Shown piece after piece: positions 11,211 to 22,576 of a stretch of 64,000 bases of DNA. This stretch comes from Flammulina velutipes. Its lineage: Eukaryota > Basidiomycota > Agaricomycetes > Agaricales > Physalacriaceae. A model generated the notes under the pieces. It was not told where the DNA came from and did no database searches. It saw nothing but the letters and a program-made list of their open reading frames with translations. Both the position numbers and the translations under genes were made by a program. The DNA lies in assembly GCA_011800155.1 (NCBI GenBank), contig CM022371.1:682001-746000 (forward strand), read 5' to 3'. Each line of letters opens with the position of its first letter. Positions within the stretch are counted from its first letter, which is position 1.

Positions 11211-12257
11211 ATGTCGAGATCGCTCAGAGACTCTTTCACGGACATTCCAGTGACAGACCCACTCTACGTCCTGCTGGCCAACTTTCAGACTCGGGATGAC
11301 CGCCACATTGCCCTGATTAGCCACCTAGACAGGTCACCAGTGGCAGATAAAATGTTCGTATTCTCTGCCCTCCCTCGTCCAAGTAATTAAACCTCTCCTA
11401 GACGCAGCTTTCTCATCCCTCTCGCCATGAACCTCCTTCTAGCCGGAATAGTCGCATGGCGCACGCTCTTCTACACAACTGGGATATTCTCCCTCCTCGG
11501 AAGCCCCAAACAATCCGCATCCTGGCCGTCGTACCTCTTCGCATGCATCCTCGACCTGTTCATCTACGTCCAAATCCCCCTCCTCCTCCGCACATTCATC
11601 ACCGGCCACCTCTGGATGCGCCTTCGATGCGGCTTCCGCCCCGTCGAGATAGTCCTCAGGAAGCCAACCGGCTCAGCGCGCTCCAACCTAACCAAGCTCC
11701 CCCCGCCCGCGTCCCAAAAAGCCTACATGAACTCCATCTCCCGCGCCATAGACGCAGAGTTCCTCAGCTCGACCGTGGGCTTCAACACGCGCATCGGGCC
11801 CTGGGTCCTCGAGTACACCGCATCGATCGAGGCGTACAAACTCGTCGACGAGGGCCGGGTGTCCCTCGAGAGGTTCGATGTGAGCGTCTGGCAGAAATTC
11901 GACGAGAGGTGGGCTGTTTGGGCTGTGGCGGAAGAGGGGCGGGTGTATGCATCGCCAGAGTTCTCTGCGCGGATGCCTCAGATTGTTGTGGTGAGTGTTT
12001 TTTTCGTCTGGGCGAGTTGAGTTTGGGGTTCTTACGATGTTCTGTAGGGTAAGTTGCAAGCCATGGGGAAGCAGGAGCTGTTAGTGAAATGGGCGATGTT
12101 TATGCAAGAGTTCCCCAATGTTGCTCTCGAAGGTCCTCCTACCCTGGCAAAGCAAGAAGAGATGATCAAGATGTTCAAAGATGACGGCGTGGATTTCTGG
12201 TCATTCTGGCAAGAGGCAACGGAAGAAGCGATGAAATTGTCAGACCCGTTAGCGTAG
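11211..12257 (+). CDS. Multi-pass membrane protein of unknown function
   Basis: Three exons (11211-11353, 11402-11990, 12048-12257) join in phase to 313 aa. Exon 1 starts MSRSLRDSFTDIPVTDPLYV and supplies a soluble N-terminus. Exon 2 begins with two strongly hydrophobic stretches (LAMNLLLAGIVAW and SYLFACILDLFIYVQIPLLL), followed by a basic loop and a soluble domain. The last exon encodes an amphipathic C-terminus (QELLVKWAMFMQEFPNVAL). I do not recognise a named domain. It looks like a conserved single-copy fungal gene rather than a transposon remnant. It converges with VTS1. Confidence 0.7.
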
Positions 12258-12592
12258 AATTTTGTGGTACATATCTAAGTAATTGTATGGCGTCGTAGAA
12301 AGCCTCAGTATTTCGAATTCTATAAAATACTTTTATTCTGCTTTCGTCAGACAGATACATCCTTGAATACACCGTATATAAATAGGGCCGGACTGAAGGA
12401 GAGATGCATAGATTGGGACACAAAAAGAAAAGAAAAAGAGAGTGCAAGGTATAGTGGATGGTACCAGGACGGAGGCAGACAGTCCATATCCAGGGGTAAC
12501 GACGAATTGACAAAAGGAAGAGAGAGAGAAAGAGATTGAGGAGAGTGAAACTGGAGGGCGCCAGACAGCCTTTTGTCGTCGGCGGTAATCGT
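12258..12592. other. Convergent 3' UTR region
   Basis: It separates the stop codons of the membrane-protein gene (+) and VTS1 (-). It is A/G-rich toward VTS1 with no coding signal. Confidence 0.5.
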
Positions 12593-14432
12593 TTAAGGTG
12601 ACGACATAGGCGGTGGGCCACCCTCAATGCCCATCTTCTTCCTGACAAGCTCGAACGTCTTCATCATCTTCCTCCTTGCTCCAAGCGCCGCTACGCCCTT
12701 GCCCTCCAGCGCCGCTTCGTCCATGATCACCATATCCTGCCAGTGCATCCCCTCAAAGTTGGGCGTGTATTTGTGCAGCCTCAAGCTCCTCAACCACGCC
12801 GGAATGTCGTTCAGCAACTGGGGATCCACGTCATCCTCCGCCTTGGGAGTGCTCCCGGACCCAGTGCTGTTCGCGCTCTTCACGCCCGCGCTCTTGGGCG
12901 GACGTGGCGCGCGGTTGTTTATACCTGCGCTCTGGGGCTGCATACCGAGCCAGTTGGGTTGTCCAAACCCGCTCGCAGCCATCTGAGCGGCGAGGATCTG
13001 CGCCTCAGGCGAGATACCCATTGCGCTGAGCATGTTGTTGAACGGACTCATGGGAGGCATACCCCCCATGTTCGACATGCCTAACGGGCTGCCCATTCCC
13101 ATATTGAAGCCGCCCATCTGCATGCCCAGCCCATTCATACCCATATCGTTGCCACTAGGGAGCCCCGGGCTCCGCCCGCCGTTGCCCCATCCAGCGCTTG
13201 CGTTCCGTGCTCGGGATTGGTGTTGTCCAGAATTGACCATATTTCCGTTATCGTCATACATGTTGCCGCCTCCGTTGGGGTTGTTTGGCTTGTTGTTCCT
13301 CTTGTGGATGGTCGGGTCGCCCATCATGGGCACGCCAGGTGCGGTCGGCTTGTTCCAGTCGTTGACCGGTGGTTCGGGGACGCGGCGCTCCTTGGGGAAC
13401 ATTTGAATCGCAGGGGTGTTGACCATGCTCGCCCAACTGTCAGTCGCCGGAAGGGTAACTTCGTTGTTGGTGCGAGGGGAGGAGCCTGAGAACTCTGTGC
13501 TTTTGGGACGCGAGCTGATCGTGATCTCCTGGGGCTGGGAGTTGCCCTGTTCGGCGAGCTGGGACAGTTGTGAGCCCCATGTCGTTGTACGGGGGTCGCC
13601 ACCAGTAGAGAGAACAGGAGCGGAGATGCGATGCGATGCATTGCTCGCTTTGAGTTTGGCACGCTGACTGGCCAGGGTGGATGCCGCATCACCACCATTA
13701 GATGACGAGTTGGCGATGGCAGCTGAGTCAGGGGAGAGAAAGTTGGAGGGGCTGTCCAGCGCAAGCGATTGTCGATTAAAGTTGCGAGCTGTGGGCGACG
13801 AAGGCAGGCCTGACTTGAGGCCGGGAGATTTGAGCGACGCTAGTTTCGCCTCCATCTGGTTCTGCATGGAACCTGCCACTGGAGATTAATTCCGAGACCG
13901 AGCCGACGTTGGAAACCACGTACCCATAGCAGGACTGAGAAGAGCAGTCATAGGATCCGACCGGGCCATTTGCTGCAGAACAGTTATGAAAAATCTGATC
14001 TGAACTTGGGTAGAATGTTGGAGAAGGCTGTAAAGAGCGGCTGTGCGCTCTGCTTCTGAAAGAACTTTGAACCATTGCTCGATGGCGCTGAGCTCTTCTT
14101 TGAAATTAACGTCGAGAGAGGCGGCGGCCATTTCCTCCAGGGTAGCATCGTAGCTTTGAAGGTTTTCGAACCACTGGTCAAGTGCTTCGGCTAAAAGAGG
14201 CGTTGGCAGGGAGCGAGTTGTGCGGGCAGCGGTGCTTACCTTCAGGCGTCTGGAACATGCCAGAGCCTCCCAAGAGCTCGCTCGTAGGTCGACCATTCGA
14301 ACCGACACCTGGGCGCGGAGACGATGGTACGGGGCCAATCCTGGACGGTCCAAGCGACTGTCTCGCGGTCGACCTGCCGTTGTCGTGCGCCGGCGATGGG
14401 CTACGGCTAGTTGAAGGTGGACGAAGGCTCAT
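12593..14432 (-). CDS. VTS1: VTS1-like SAM-domain RNA-binding protein
   Basis: Three exons join in phase. The start [14 protein letters not shown] is at 14432. The second exon encodes a helical region ([20 protein letters not shown] and onward). The third is a long low-complexity region rich in Ser, Gly, Met and Asn, ending in a SAM domain ([19 protein letters not shown], then [20 protein letters not shown]) within the last ~90 residues. This layout matches fungal Vts1, the Smaug relative that binds hairpin RNA through the SAM domain and recruits deadenylation machinery in the cytoplasm. The GARRK-containing helix is the RNA-contacting part in the family. The stop lies at 12593-12595. Confidence 0.88.
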
Positions 14433-14853
14433 GTTGACGGAAGAATAGAACAATTGAACCAGCCGCGCCTGTCGGTTGCCTGTGGTGTGAAGAAACGAGC
14501 GCTGAAAGGGATCGCTGTCGTTATGGCGGACTTTAAATTGATCACGTAAGCACCATTCTTATTGTCGAGTTCGAGCCTTGTTCTTAACAACGATGCACGT
14601 TTCGGATTTCATGTATACAGCCCGTCAAATGCTTAGCGCTTAGCGCCTGGTCCGTGTTCTGAACAAAGATGCGTCTCGGATTCCGTGTAAAAGCATGTTC
14701 CACCTCCCAGTTTTGGTTTCATAGAAATCAGTGAGTTGGATGATCATTATAAATGGCCAGTGGCGTCGACTACTATGTATCGATCACTATGTGGCGCTTA
14801 TCATATTTGTGCAACAGCAGATATATATGTAGCCATTTGAAGTATGTAGAGTG
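14433..14853. other. Upstream region of VTS1
   Basis: It probably holds the VTS1 promoter and the 3' UTR of the 14854-15427 gene. A short direct repeat, gcttagcgcttagcgcc, lies near 14630-14650. Nothing else was recognised. Confidence 0.4.
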
Positions 14854-15427
14854 TCAATCAAGGTAAAAACTGTTAAAGCCAGACGCGTTGATACCTGTAA
14901 TCAAGTAGGTTAATACAAGACACCCTTGGAAGCGGATAGCACGTACCGACTTCATCCAACAACCTCTTCCTCAACTCCTGCTCCGCTTGACCCTCGATTG
15001 GCTTGCGGTCCTCCTCAGTCACCTCACTATAGTTTATAGGTCCAATATGCTCCCATTGACCTTGTAGGCACTGCGTAATGATCATGATATCGTCACGGGT
15101 ATCCAAGCGTCTCGGCACCCATCGACATTGGTACGGGATTTGCTTCTCTCGGAAAATTGGACGAAGGCGCAGAGTGATGTTGGCGTCCTGTCTACCGTGG
15201 TCGGCGAGCTCGATGCCAAACTTTTCGGAGAACCAGCGACGACCCTCTTCGTTGGAAACGATAAGGCCGGCGATGATGGTGTACCAGACAGCGCGTGAGC
15301 CTGTGTCTTCGCCGGGTGGGGGACGGTACCATGGAGGAAGGGAACCGTCAGGATCGATGTAGTGTATCGAGTCCCGTGGCCATTGTTGACCTTTGGGTTT
15401 GGGGTCTGTGCTGGAAGAATCGGACAT
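14854..15427 (-). CDS. Uncharacterised ~173-aa protein, parent of an inverted pseudogene copy
   Basis: The start MSDSSSTDPKPKGQQWPRD is at 15427. Exon 1 ends after RLLDEV with donor gtacgtgc. A ~52-bp intron follows, then a short last exon encoding INASGFNSFYLD and a stop at 14854-14856. The protein is soluble and charged, with a conserved-looking WYTIIAGLIVSNEEGRRWF segment and no signal peptide or membrane helix. I recognise no domain. Its importance here is that a broken inverted copy lies at 10346-10898, and that copy preserves the same intron, so the duplication was made from DNA rather than from mRNA. Confidence 0.75.
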
Positions 15428-16494
15428 GGTGGTGGGTGGTCCGTGATTAGATTGAAAAGCGTGTGACTTTACTACGTAAGTTCATAACTTGGTACTTATC
15501 TTACCACCGTCTCCAATCTTGATACGTTCTGCTATGGTTTCTCGTTCCATGACTTGCAATCCATGCCTTAGCTTGGGATTATTTGCTCTCGGGCTTTACG
15601 CTTCTACTAGGCACTCGGGACTGTCAAAGCCATTATTCTCTCCATAACGCAGTACGCCGTTCGAAATTCAGGAGACCATCTGCGAGAAAAATATGTGAAG
15701 AACTGGAATGCCTGACGGCGTCACGGCCATCCCGAGATAGAGGAAATCTGCTGCGACTTTGCGCTGCCCCATCCTAACCAATGTTGCAATGTCTTACAGC
15801 CAAACTGCTTGTGAACGGCTTTTCTATTCCAACATCGACTTATGTGTTCCCGGCCCAACTGTTATAGTACTCGATGACTCTCAGATAAATGGTTCTCATC
15901 AGCGAAGGGACCCCAGCTGGCGGGGTCGCGTGTTTTCTCGGAGCAACAACGGAGAGTCGAAGTATCAACCGACACCGAGAACTACCCTTCGACATCCAGA
16001 TGCATGACCCGACGGGTGGAACGTGAGTATCTCCCAAGTGTCTTCATGCCGCCCCAGCTTACATCTATTGCAGACTAGTAAATATCTTTCTCCTCTTTAG
16101 CGCGCTCTCGATGGGTGTTCCATGGACAAGTGCGTAAGGTGTATCTCTTAGATATCACAGAACGGCATCGGTAGCGTTATGAGCGATGCCTGAGTGGTAC
16201 TCTTTTCTTTCAATACATGTTTTCTATTTAAAACACACTGTTCCTAGTCATAGATCGTTGACTGAGCCTCGCCTGCAGAGCTGCGCTTTTCGAAGGATAT
16301 GCATCTACCCCTCCAGTCACCAGTCGCCAAGGTGGATGAGTAAGCGGATTGGGAAGCGAATTAGTAAGCCAACGCGCTCTCTCTTCATACCGTCACGCGT
16401 TCAACTATCAAACAGTATAAAGGAGATGGGATGGATGGTCATTTATAGCCACAAATAACCAACTCAAAGCTTTTCTATCATTGTCCTCCCAGTA
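15428..16494. other. 1.07-kb spacer without a recognisable gene
   Basis: It includes the likely promoters of the flanking divergent genes. Short open frames exist, but none shows a domain, a good intron structure or a plausible product. Nothing repetitive was noticed. Confidence 0.4.
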
Positions 16495-17422
16495 ATGTCC
16501 GAAAGAAATCAGCAAGAACACGCTCACGCTCACACCCATGAACACGGACACGGACATGGACATGGTCACAGCCATGCTCATCAGGACGTGGAAACATTGA
16601 ATGTGGACCATTTCAACAAGACAGCTAACACGTATGAGGATAACTCTCACGTCAGGGAGCTCACAGCCAAGTACGGGGGTCTTTCTATGAAGTACTGCGC
16701 CGATCTAACATTCGTTCATCTGTAGGCAAGCCGAGTTCATCCTCACGCAGTACGCCTTTGATCCAAACTCTACTACAATGCTCGATTTTGCTTGTGGCAC
16801 TGGTCAGTCATTTTATCATAGTTTCCTATCGAAAGGATACTGATTGCGGTAAATAGGCTTGATGGATAAAGACTTGGTGTCAAGCGTCAAACGCATCCAA
16901 GGAGTCGACATCAGTCAGGGTATGGTCGACGAGTATAATAAGCGCGCTGCCGAGCTTAACCTCGCGGACAAGATGAACGCCACCGTGATCAAGCTCAAGG
17001 GAGAAGAAGGGGAGCTTAATGGCGAGAAATTCGACGTTGCTCTCGTATGTCCACCCATCGAAGAGTGAAGACAATGCTAACCGTTATATCAGTGTACCAT
17101 GGCATACCACCACTTTGAGAATCCCTCGGAGATCACGAAGCTCCTCGCGTTCTTCCTCAAGCCTGGTGGATGGCTAGTGATCACTGACCGCCTTGATCAA
17201 GGCGAGGGAGATAAGGGTATCCCTGGTGAATTCAAGCATGTCGCACATAGACATGGGTTCCAGGAATCTGAAATGGTGAAGATGTTTGAAGGCGCTGGGT
17301 TGGAGGACGTTAGTTTCCGGCTCATTCCTGGAGCGATTTTGGACGCTGGGCAGTTTAGCGCTTCTATGGCTGGACAGACAAGTCCCCTGTTTTTGCACAT
17401 GGGGAGGAAGGCTGCTTTGTAG
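16495..17422 (+). CDS. SAM-dependent methyltransferase with His-rich N-terminus
   Basis: Four exons (16495-16670, 16726-16802, 16857-17044, 17093-17422) join in phase to 256 aa. Residues 10-35 are a run of alternating histidines (HEHGHGHGHGHSHAH). A class I methyltransferase fold follows: MLDFACGTG is the SAM-binding glycine motif, GVDISQGMVDEYNKR is motif II, and KPGGWLVITDRLDQGEG is the post-core strand. The acceptor is unknown; the family includes UbiE/Crg1-like small-molecule methyltransferases. The His tract is separate from the catalytic fold and could bind Zn or Ni. Without it the length is normal for the fold. Confidence 0.85.
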
Positions 17423-17690
17423 GGGACTGTCCACGGTCTTCATTCATGACCCAGGAGTATTACCCCTACGCTTGGGGAGACGCGAAATGATATGTAGCTC
17501 CAGGCTTCGGAAATAATATTATACGGTGTACAGTTTACAGCCAATCTATCTTGTTATGAGAGTCAACAGCGAATAATGTTTGCGGCTGGGAAAGTCATTA
17601 TTGAGTTCACAAACATCACCAATCAAAGTACACCGCTTCTCTTTCCTTTCTTCCCTCAGAGCTTGCGCCAGTGGTCCGAAGCTTTCCGCA

Positions 17691-18977
17691 ATGGTTGGGC
17701 GAATATTGCGGATAAGCGCAGGAGCCATCCAATCCGCGACGACAACTAAGCCATGGTCCTTTAATTTTCGACATATGCTGCCCGTCAGCGGCAAAGTCTT
17801 GTCAAATGCTTCACGCTTCACCGACACCCGCATTCCGAGAGTACCTGCAGCCCGGGACCGTATCAAATATTGGAACATTGTCCCCGGAGACCAAGTCCAT
17901 GTTCGAGGCGCGCCGGGAGACACGCTCCATACCGTCAAAGCCATAAACAGGTTTACCAACCGGGTGCATATGCATGGGCAGCAACAGTCCGACGACGTAC
18001 GTTCTTGAATATCCTGGCTTCAACACAGACTCATATCGCTATGTAGCCCAGCCGTTCCTCCAACGGACCCAACGTGCATTACTCGAAATGTCAGCTCTAC
18101 ATTGGCGACTATGAATTTCCTCCCGCGCCGGGCTCAGTAGAGCCCATAACGCGTCGGTGCGCGTTTTGCCCTCAACAAAAAGTTGCGATGCTGACATAAT
18201 TCTAGTGTATTTGCACGTCGTCTGGGAACCTCGGAACCGACATACAACACGTACTATCAGAGAATAGCGTGGAACCGTTATGCTGTGGCGACTGATCCTC
18301 CCATTCCTCATATGAGGAAGAAGAAAATCCCCATACCATGGCCGAAGCGCGAAAAGCCCTCAACACCCAAAGGCAAGTCTTCGCTGCTCTGTTCGTCAAT
18401 GAATCGTGTCTAATAATTTGTTCCAGCCGAGCTTTGTGACACGCCGAGAGAGGAAGTTGCTCGTGTAACCTGGCGCCCACCACCCTTCCCCCGACACAAG
18501 GGCGCCCCCATCCCACAACCGCCTTCCGAAAAAGAATTCCTGTACCAAGTTATCAACGGCATCAAGACGCCCTTCCAACCTCCCGTCGAAATGTTTTTGG
18601 AGAAGGAACTCACCAACCATCACGGCTTTGCCAAGCGCCATGAACGCTGGATGGCCTACCAAGCGTACAAGAAGACATTGTTGAACGAGTACATCGAGCG
18701 AGAGTTGAAGGAACTCAATGGCCGTACCAAGGGCGCTGCACGGGCCGACGCGACGTTCAAATGGAGGATGCGACTCGACCAGGAGAGGAAACAGAAAGTC
18801 GACGTTAGGATGACGTTCCAAAAACTCAAGGACGAGAGAAGGACACGCAGGAAGATCAGGAAGGAGCAAAAGGGCAGGGAGAGGCTTGCGAACATGGTGC
18901 TTATCGAGGCCGAGAACCAGTTTATTCCTCCCAGCATGGTCAATGCGTCGAACGATGCGCCTTCACTGCATGCCTAG
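17691..18977 (+). CDS. MRPL40: Mitochondrial large-subunit ribosomal protein uL24m
   Basis: Four exons: 17691-17996, 18047-18156, 18206-18372 and 18427-18977. A KOW motif is visible (YWNIVPGDQVHVRGAPGDT), followed by INRFTNRVHMHG. A long basic C-terminal extension, rich in Arg, Lys and Glu, is typical of fungal mitochondrial L24 (yeast Mrpl40). The chosen start, MVGRILRISAGAIQS, gives an arginine-containing, acid-free presequence suited to mitochondrial import. An internal Met at 17775 is the alternative. The third intron begins GC rather than GT (aag|gcaagt), and the phase works only with that donor. It acts in the mitochondrial large subunit near the exit tunnel. Confidence 0.85.
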
Positions 18978-19621
18978 AGGGGTGCGCCCATATCTTACAT
19001 TCACTCAACTATTTTATATATCACCGTTGTCAACTCATAAATGCATCGATAGCAATCTCAACGAACCGATGGCTTGGGCACATTCGAAGTTACCTACGCA
19101 AGCAACATTCTGCAGAGCCGTTCGTTCGGGAATCTTGAAACTCACAACCGCCTCTCTCGAAACTGCTTCAATCGTGTGGGCCGCCATTCTTCTTACTTTC
19201 AACAGTGCCCCCGTAGCGTGGTCGCCTAGTTAATCGAATATCGACGACAATGGATACTCGAAGTGGTTCCATTGGCAGAGGACAAAAGGACCTTGAAATC
19301 GACGAATCTGCCCATTATTCTTGTACGTCAAATGAATTACCTCCGCGCTCAATCCTCCAGTCCGACGTTGATTCCCTTTACATAGTCAGTTACCTGATGG
19401 GGCAGCTCGCTTTGACCCACAAACCAGGCCACACAGTGCGAGTCCTCGTTGACCAAAAACAACAATGGCACTGCAATTGAGTCTTCCAGCCTCGAGGCAG
19501 ATCGCCATTGAGCGCGTGCCCATCGTGTCGCCTACGCATTGCTCGTCCGGGTATATAAGAACTCTTTCCTATATCAATTGTTTGAACCTCTCACATTTTA
19601 CCCGCATTCTCTTCTACTGCG
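18978..19621. other. Spacer, nothing recognised
   Basis: It should contain the 3' UTR of uL24m and the promoter of the 19622 gene. A TATA-like gtatataag lies near 19552, about 70 bp before the ATG. No coding signal. Confidence 0.4.
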
Positions 19622-20583
19622 ATGGCTACCATGGCTTATCCCGCGTATGATGCTGGTGCTGCCAGTGCCATGTCAAGAAGACAATCAATGACCTATGGTG
19701 CACCCTACCCATCCACTGTACGTCCCCGAAACCCAAACATTTATTCTCCAATTAACTCTCTGGCTCTTTTCCTGCTAGTATTCGCATCCTTCTTACGATC
19801 TAGGACCTTACCCAGGTACCCCAGGCCCAATAATACCTCCCGCCCCCTTGCTGCGCCGAATTTCCAGTCAATGTGAGTTTCATCCTCCTCCTCCAAGATA
19901 AACGCGGACGCCTAAACACCGTTCACTCCTACAGCAGCATACGACGACCACGCGTCCTACTACCCTTCAAACAACCGCAGGTACTCCTCTACCCCACGCC
20001 CTGTGGTGGCCAGCATGCCCCGGCAACGGCGTCATTCCGCTGTCTCTTTCACGGCTGCGCGCCCTATGAACGGCGTGATGGACAGATTCAGAAGACCCAA
20101 CTCAATGCGCGTCAAGTTCAAACGCAAGGGGTCGTTCCTTGGAGGTGTAGGTCTTGGAGAAGCTCAAGGGCGTGGGCTCCGGCTCGCGAATGGCGAGGCG
20201 TACTTCCTGAGCGATCTGCACCCCGATAGGCGGGACACGATCTTCTTAAAGATGGGGGTGCGTGTTCAATGACATTTTTTGGAAGAAGAGCTGGCTTATC
20301 TGATGTGGAAATCTTATTATTATAGTGGTCTGGACACGGTGACTGGATGTATAACATTCCTTTGGATTCATACGATGGTCGTCTGGATTTGGAGACGTTG
20401 GCGAGAAGGGTTGCTCGGTCGTGTGTGCATTATTTCCAGGTGGGTGGTGTCCTTCTATATTGTCGTTCTTTCCTAACGATACATCAGGCGAATCGCATCC
20501 CCATTTCGTGGGACCGCCTTGACCTAAAGGCACTCCAAGAACTTGAATTCGGTGTCTGGGAGCCTCTTTTATCCGTCAATTGA
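19622..20583 (+). CDS. DUF6741-like basidiomycete protein
   Basis: Five exons (19622-19717, 19779-19872, 19935-20257, 20326-20439, 20488-20583) join in phase to 240 aa. The N-terminal half is low complexity (Pro, Tyr, Ser). The C-terminal ~130 residues are ordered: RFRRPNSMRVKFKRKGSFLG, then LGEAQGRGLRLANGEAYF, DWMYNIPLDSYDGRLDLETL, and ANRIPISWDRLDLKALQELE. This pattern fits the Agaricomycete family I know as DUF6741, whose function is unknown. No signal peptide or membrane helix is present. The name is recalled from family patterns and needs a profile search. Confidence 0.75.
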
Positions 20584-20780
20584 CGACATCTACTACCTTT
20601 ATCTATTGGGCATCATCGTTACTATCTTTACGACCTTACGACCTGCACGTTTCTTCGGTAGTTGTTTTTGTAATTGTACCTGCATACCTGTATCCCTCAG
20701 CAATTAAGTACATCTGTCACATACACTTATTTATTAGTTGCTATTACATTGGATACGTCTAGTTCGAAAGATTGGAGAGA

Positions 20781-22384
20781 TTATGAAGTAAACGGATTAC
20801 AATCACAAACTACCCCTCTCACAGCGAAGCTTGCCATGCTTCCCAGCGCCAGGCCGCATACGAGACAGAAGCTCGCAACCGTAGCCGCCACATCGATGTC
20901 TGCGACCTTCCCCTTCAGCCGAGGATTGTGTTGAATCGAAGGGGCGGCCATCATGCACATGCTGGACACGAAGCCATTTGACAGTGCAAATGCGAACAGG
21001 ATCAGCATAAATAACACATCAGAGTTGATGAACGGGGTATACGGTGTATCTGAGGTGGAAGGGCGCTGAACGTTGCAGAGCAAAAAGAGGGGAACGAAGA
21101 ACGTCCTCGATAGGGATAGAGTGAGTAGACGCTTTGGGCACCAAACGTGAAGTCTAGGATAAGAGCACAGGAAACGGCCAGAGAGGTCTCCTACACCAAA
21201 GACGAAAAAGTGGACGGAAAGGAAGAGTAGGGGATGGATGTTTGGGTTGGTCGGGGCAACAGACGTCGTGATTGGCGGGAAAACAGCCTAACTGTGGTTA
21301 GCAAGTAGATCAAGATGGAATGAATAAGATACTTACCAGGGTGATAAAGAAGACAAAGGCCACGGCGACATGATACAACGCATTCGTCTTCAAAACGTGT
21401 AACATGCTGCTTCCCGAGTCATATTGAGGTCCACTGGAAACAAGACTTCTCGTTTCCTCACTTTCGTCATCGAACTTGACCCGGCCCTCCAGTGCACCGA
21501 CCACGGTCTTGTACTGGGGCATCGAGACAAGCCATACCATACACCCGGCAGCCACCAGAAGAAAAACCGTCGATAGCGTAAAGAAGACGAAGGCCGATCG
21601 TTCTTCCGCGCCTCCATGTCCGCCAGTGGGAACCGCGTTGGTGTCAGCCTCTTCGTTCCACGTTGAGCCAATGGCACTGAGGACTTGCACGCCGCTGACA
21701 ACAACAGCTATAGCGGCTTGTCCAGACATCATGGGCTGCACAGCAGTCGGGCCAAAGAGGGAGGCAACAGCGATACAGGACGTCTGGAGATACGAACCCA
21801 AGGATGCTTGAGCTATACCGTTTATGAGAACAAAGGCGAAGAATAACCCGGATGTGGCTTTTATCCATGTGCTTATCGAGAGGAGGAATGTGAGGCCTGA
21901 GAGAGCGATGAGAGTCGAAATGATTTGACGCGAAGGGGGTGTCTGGAATTAAGGTGAGGTCGATAAATTTAGTATGCTCGATTTTGCGTACCTGCTTGGA
22001 GGTGGCCGTCGCGTGAGCCAGAAAAATAACATTGGCAGCATTGAAAGAAGTCGATAGATATGAACTAAACGTCAATTTGAGCGACGAGTTGGACAGTCGT
22101 GCCAGGAAGTAAGGCGTAGCGGTTATCATCACTACATATTTCAGGTCAACAGAGTCGGAGGGCATGGTAATTTATTGGTTACCATTCCATGGTAGCAAGA
22201 CTGCACATCCAAGGATAAAGTGAATGAAACGAATCTTGGAGTTGATATGAGGCGTCGGATGTCCATGGGTTCCCAAATCGGTTTCGTCGTCGAGCTGTTC
22301 CTCTAAGATTATTGGGTTTGCCGCGACCGGGGCCTGCGGTATGGAATGATAGCGCGCCTCTGGACTCCGTGCGCGTGTCGACAT
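20781..22384 (-). CDS. Equilibrative nucleoside transporter (ENT/SLC29 family)
   Basis: Several exons run from MSTRARSPEARYHSIPQAP at 22384 to the stop at 20781. An acidic cytosolic N-terminus precedes about eleven hydrophobic segments, for example FIHFILGCAVLLPWN, VASLFGPTAVQPMMSGQAA and LFMLILFAFALSNGFVSSM. The ENT hallmark F...D..GR is visible as VFGVGDLSGRFL near 21180. A hydrophilic central loop with ESEETRSLVSSG lies at the usual large intracellular position. The protein should move nucleosides or nucleobases across a membrane down their gradient. It is divergent from the MYND gene, with 192 bp between the two starts. Confidence 0.87.
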
Positions 22385-22576
22385 TGTGGTGCGAGGATAA
22401 GAAGCAAAACTCGCAGCACTTGAGGAGAACGGAACAGGACAGGATACGGCATCTGCCGCCCACGCATAATGCACATTGCACGTGCTGGATTTCCTTACAT
22501 TTTCCCGTCACAAACGCTTTTGGTTCTCGTTCATGCTCTCTATCTTGAGCTTTTATTGCACTGGAACGAGTAAATC
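22385..22576. promoter_or_regulatory. Divergent promoter region, ENT transporter and MYND gene
   Basis: The two start codons face away from each other across 192 bp. No clear TATA box was seen. It is inferred to carry both promoters from geometry alone. Confidence 0.5.

Noticed and set aside
12627..13889. Several plus-strand open frames opposite VTS1
   Set aside because: They are antisense shadows of the low-complexity VTS1 coding region.
17580..17690. Upstream extension of the uL24m frame
   Set aside because: No ATG begins it; the ATG at 17691 gives a normal mitochondrial presequence.
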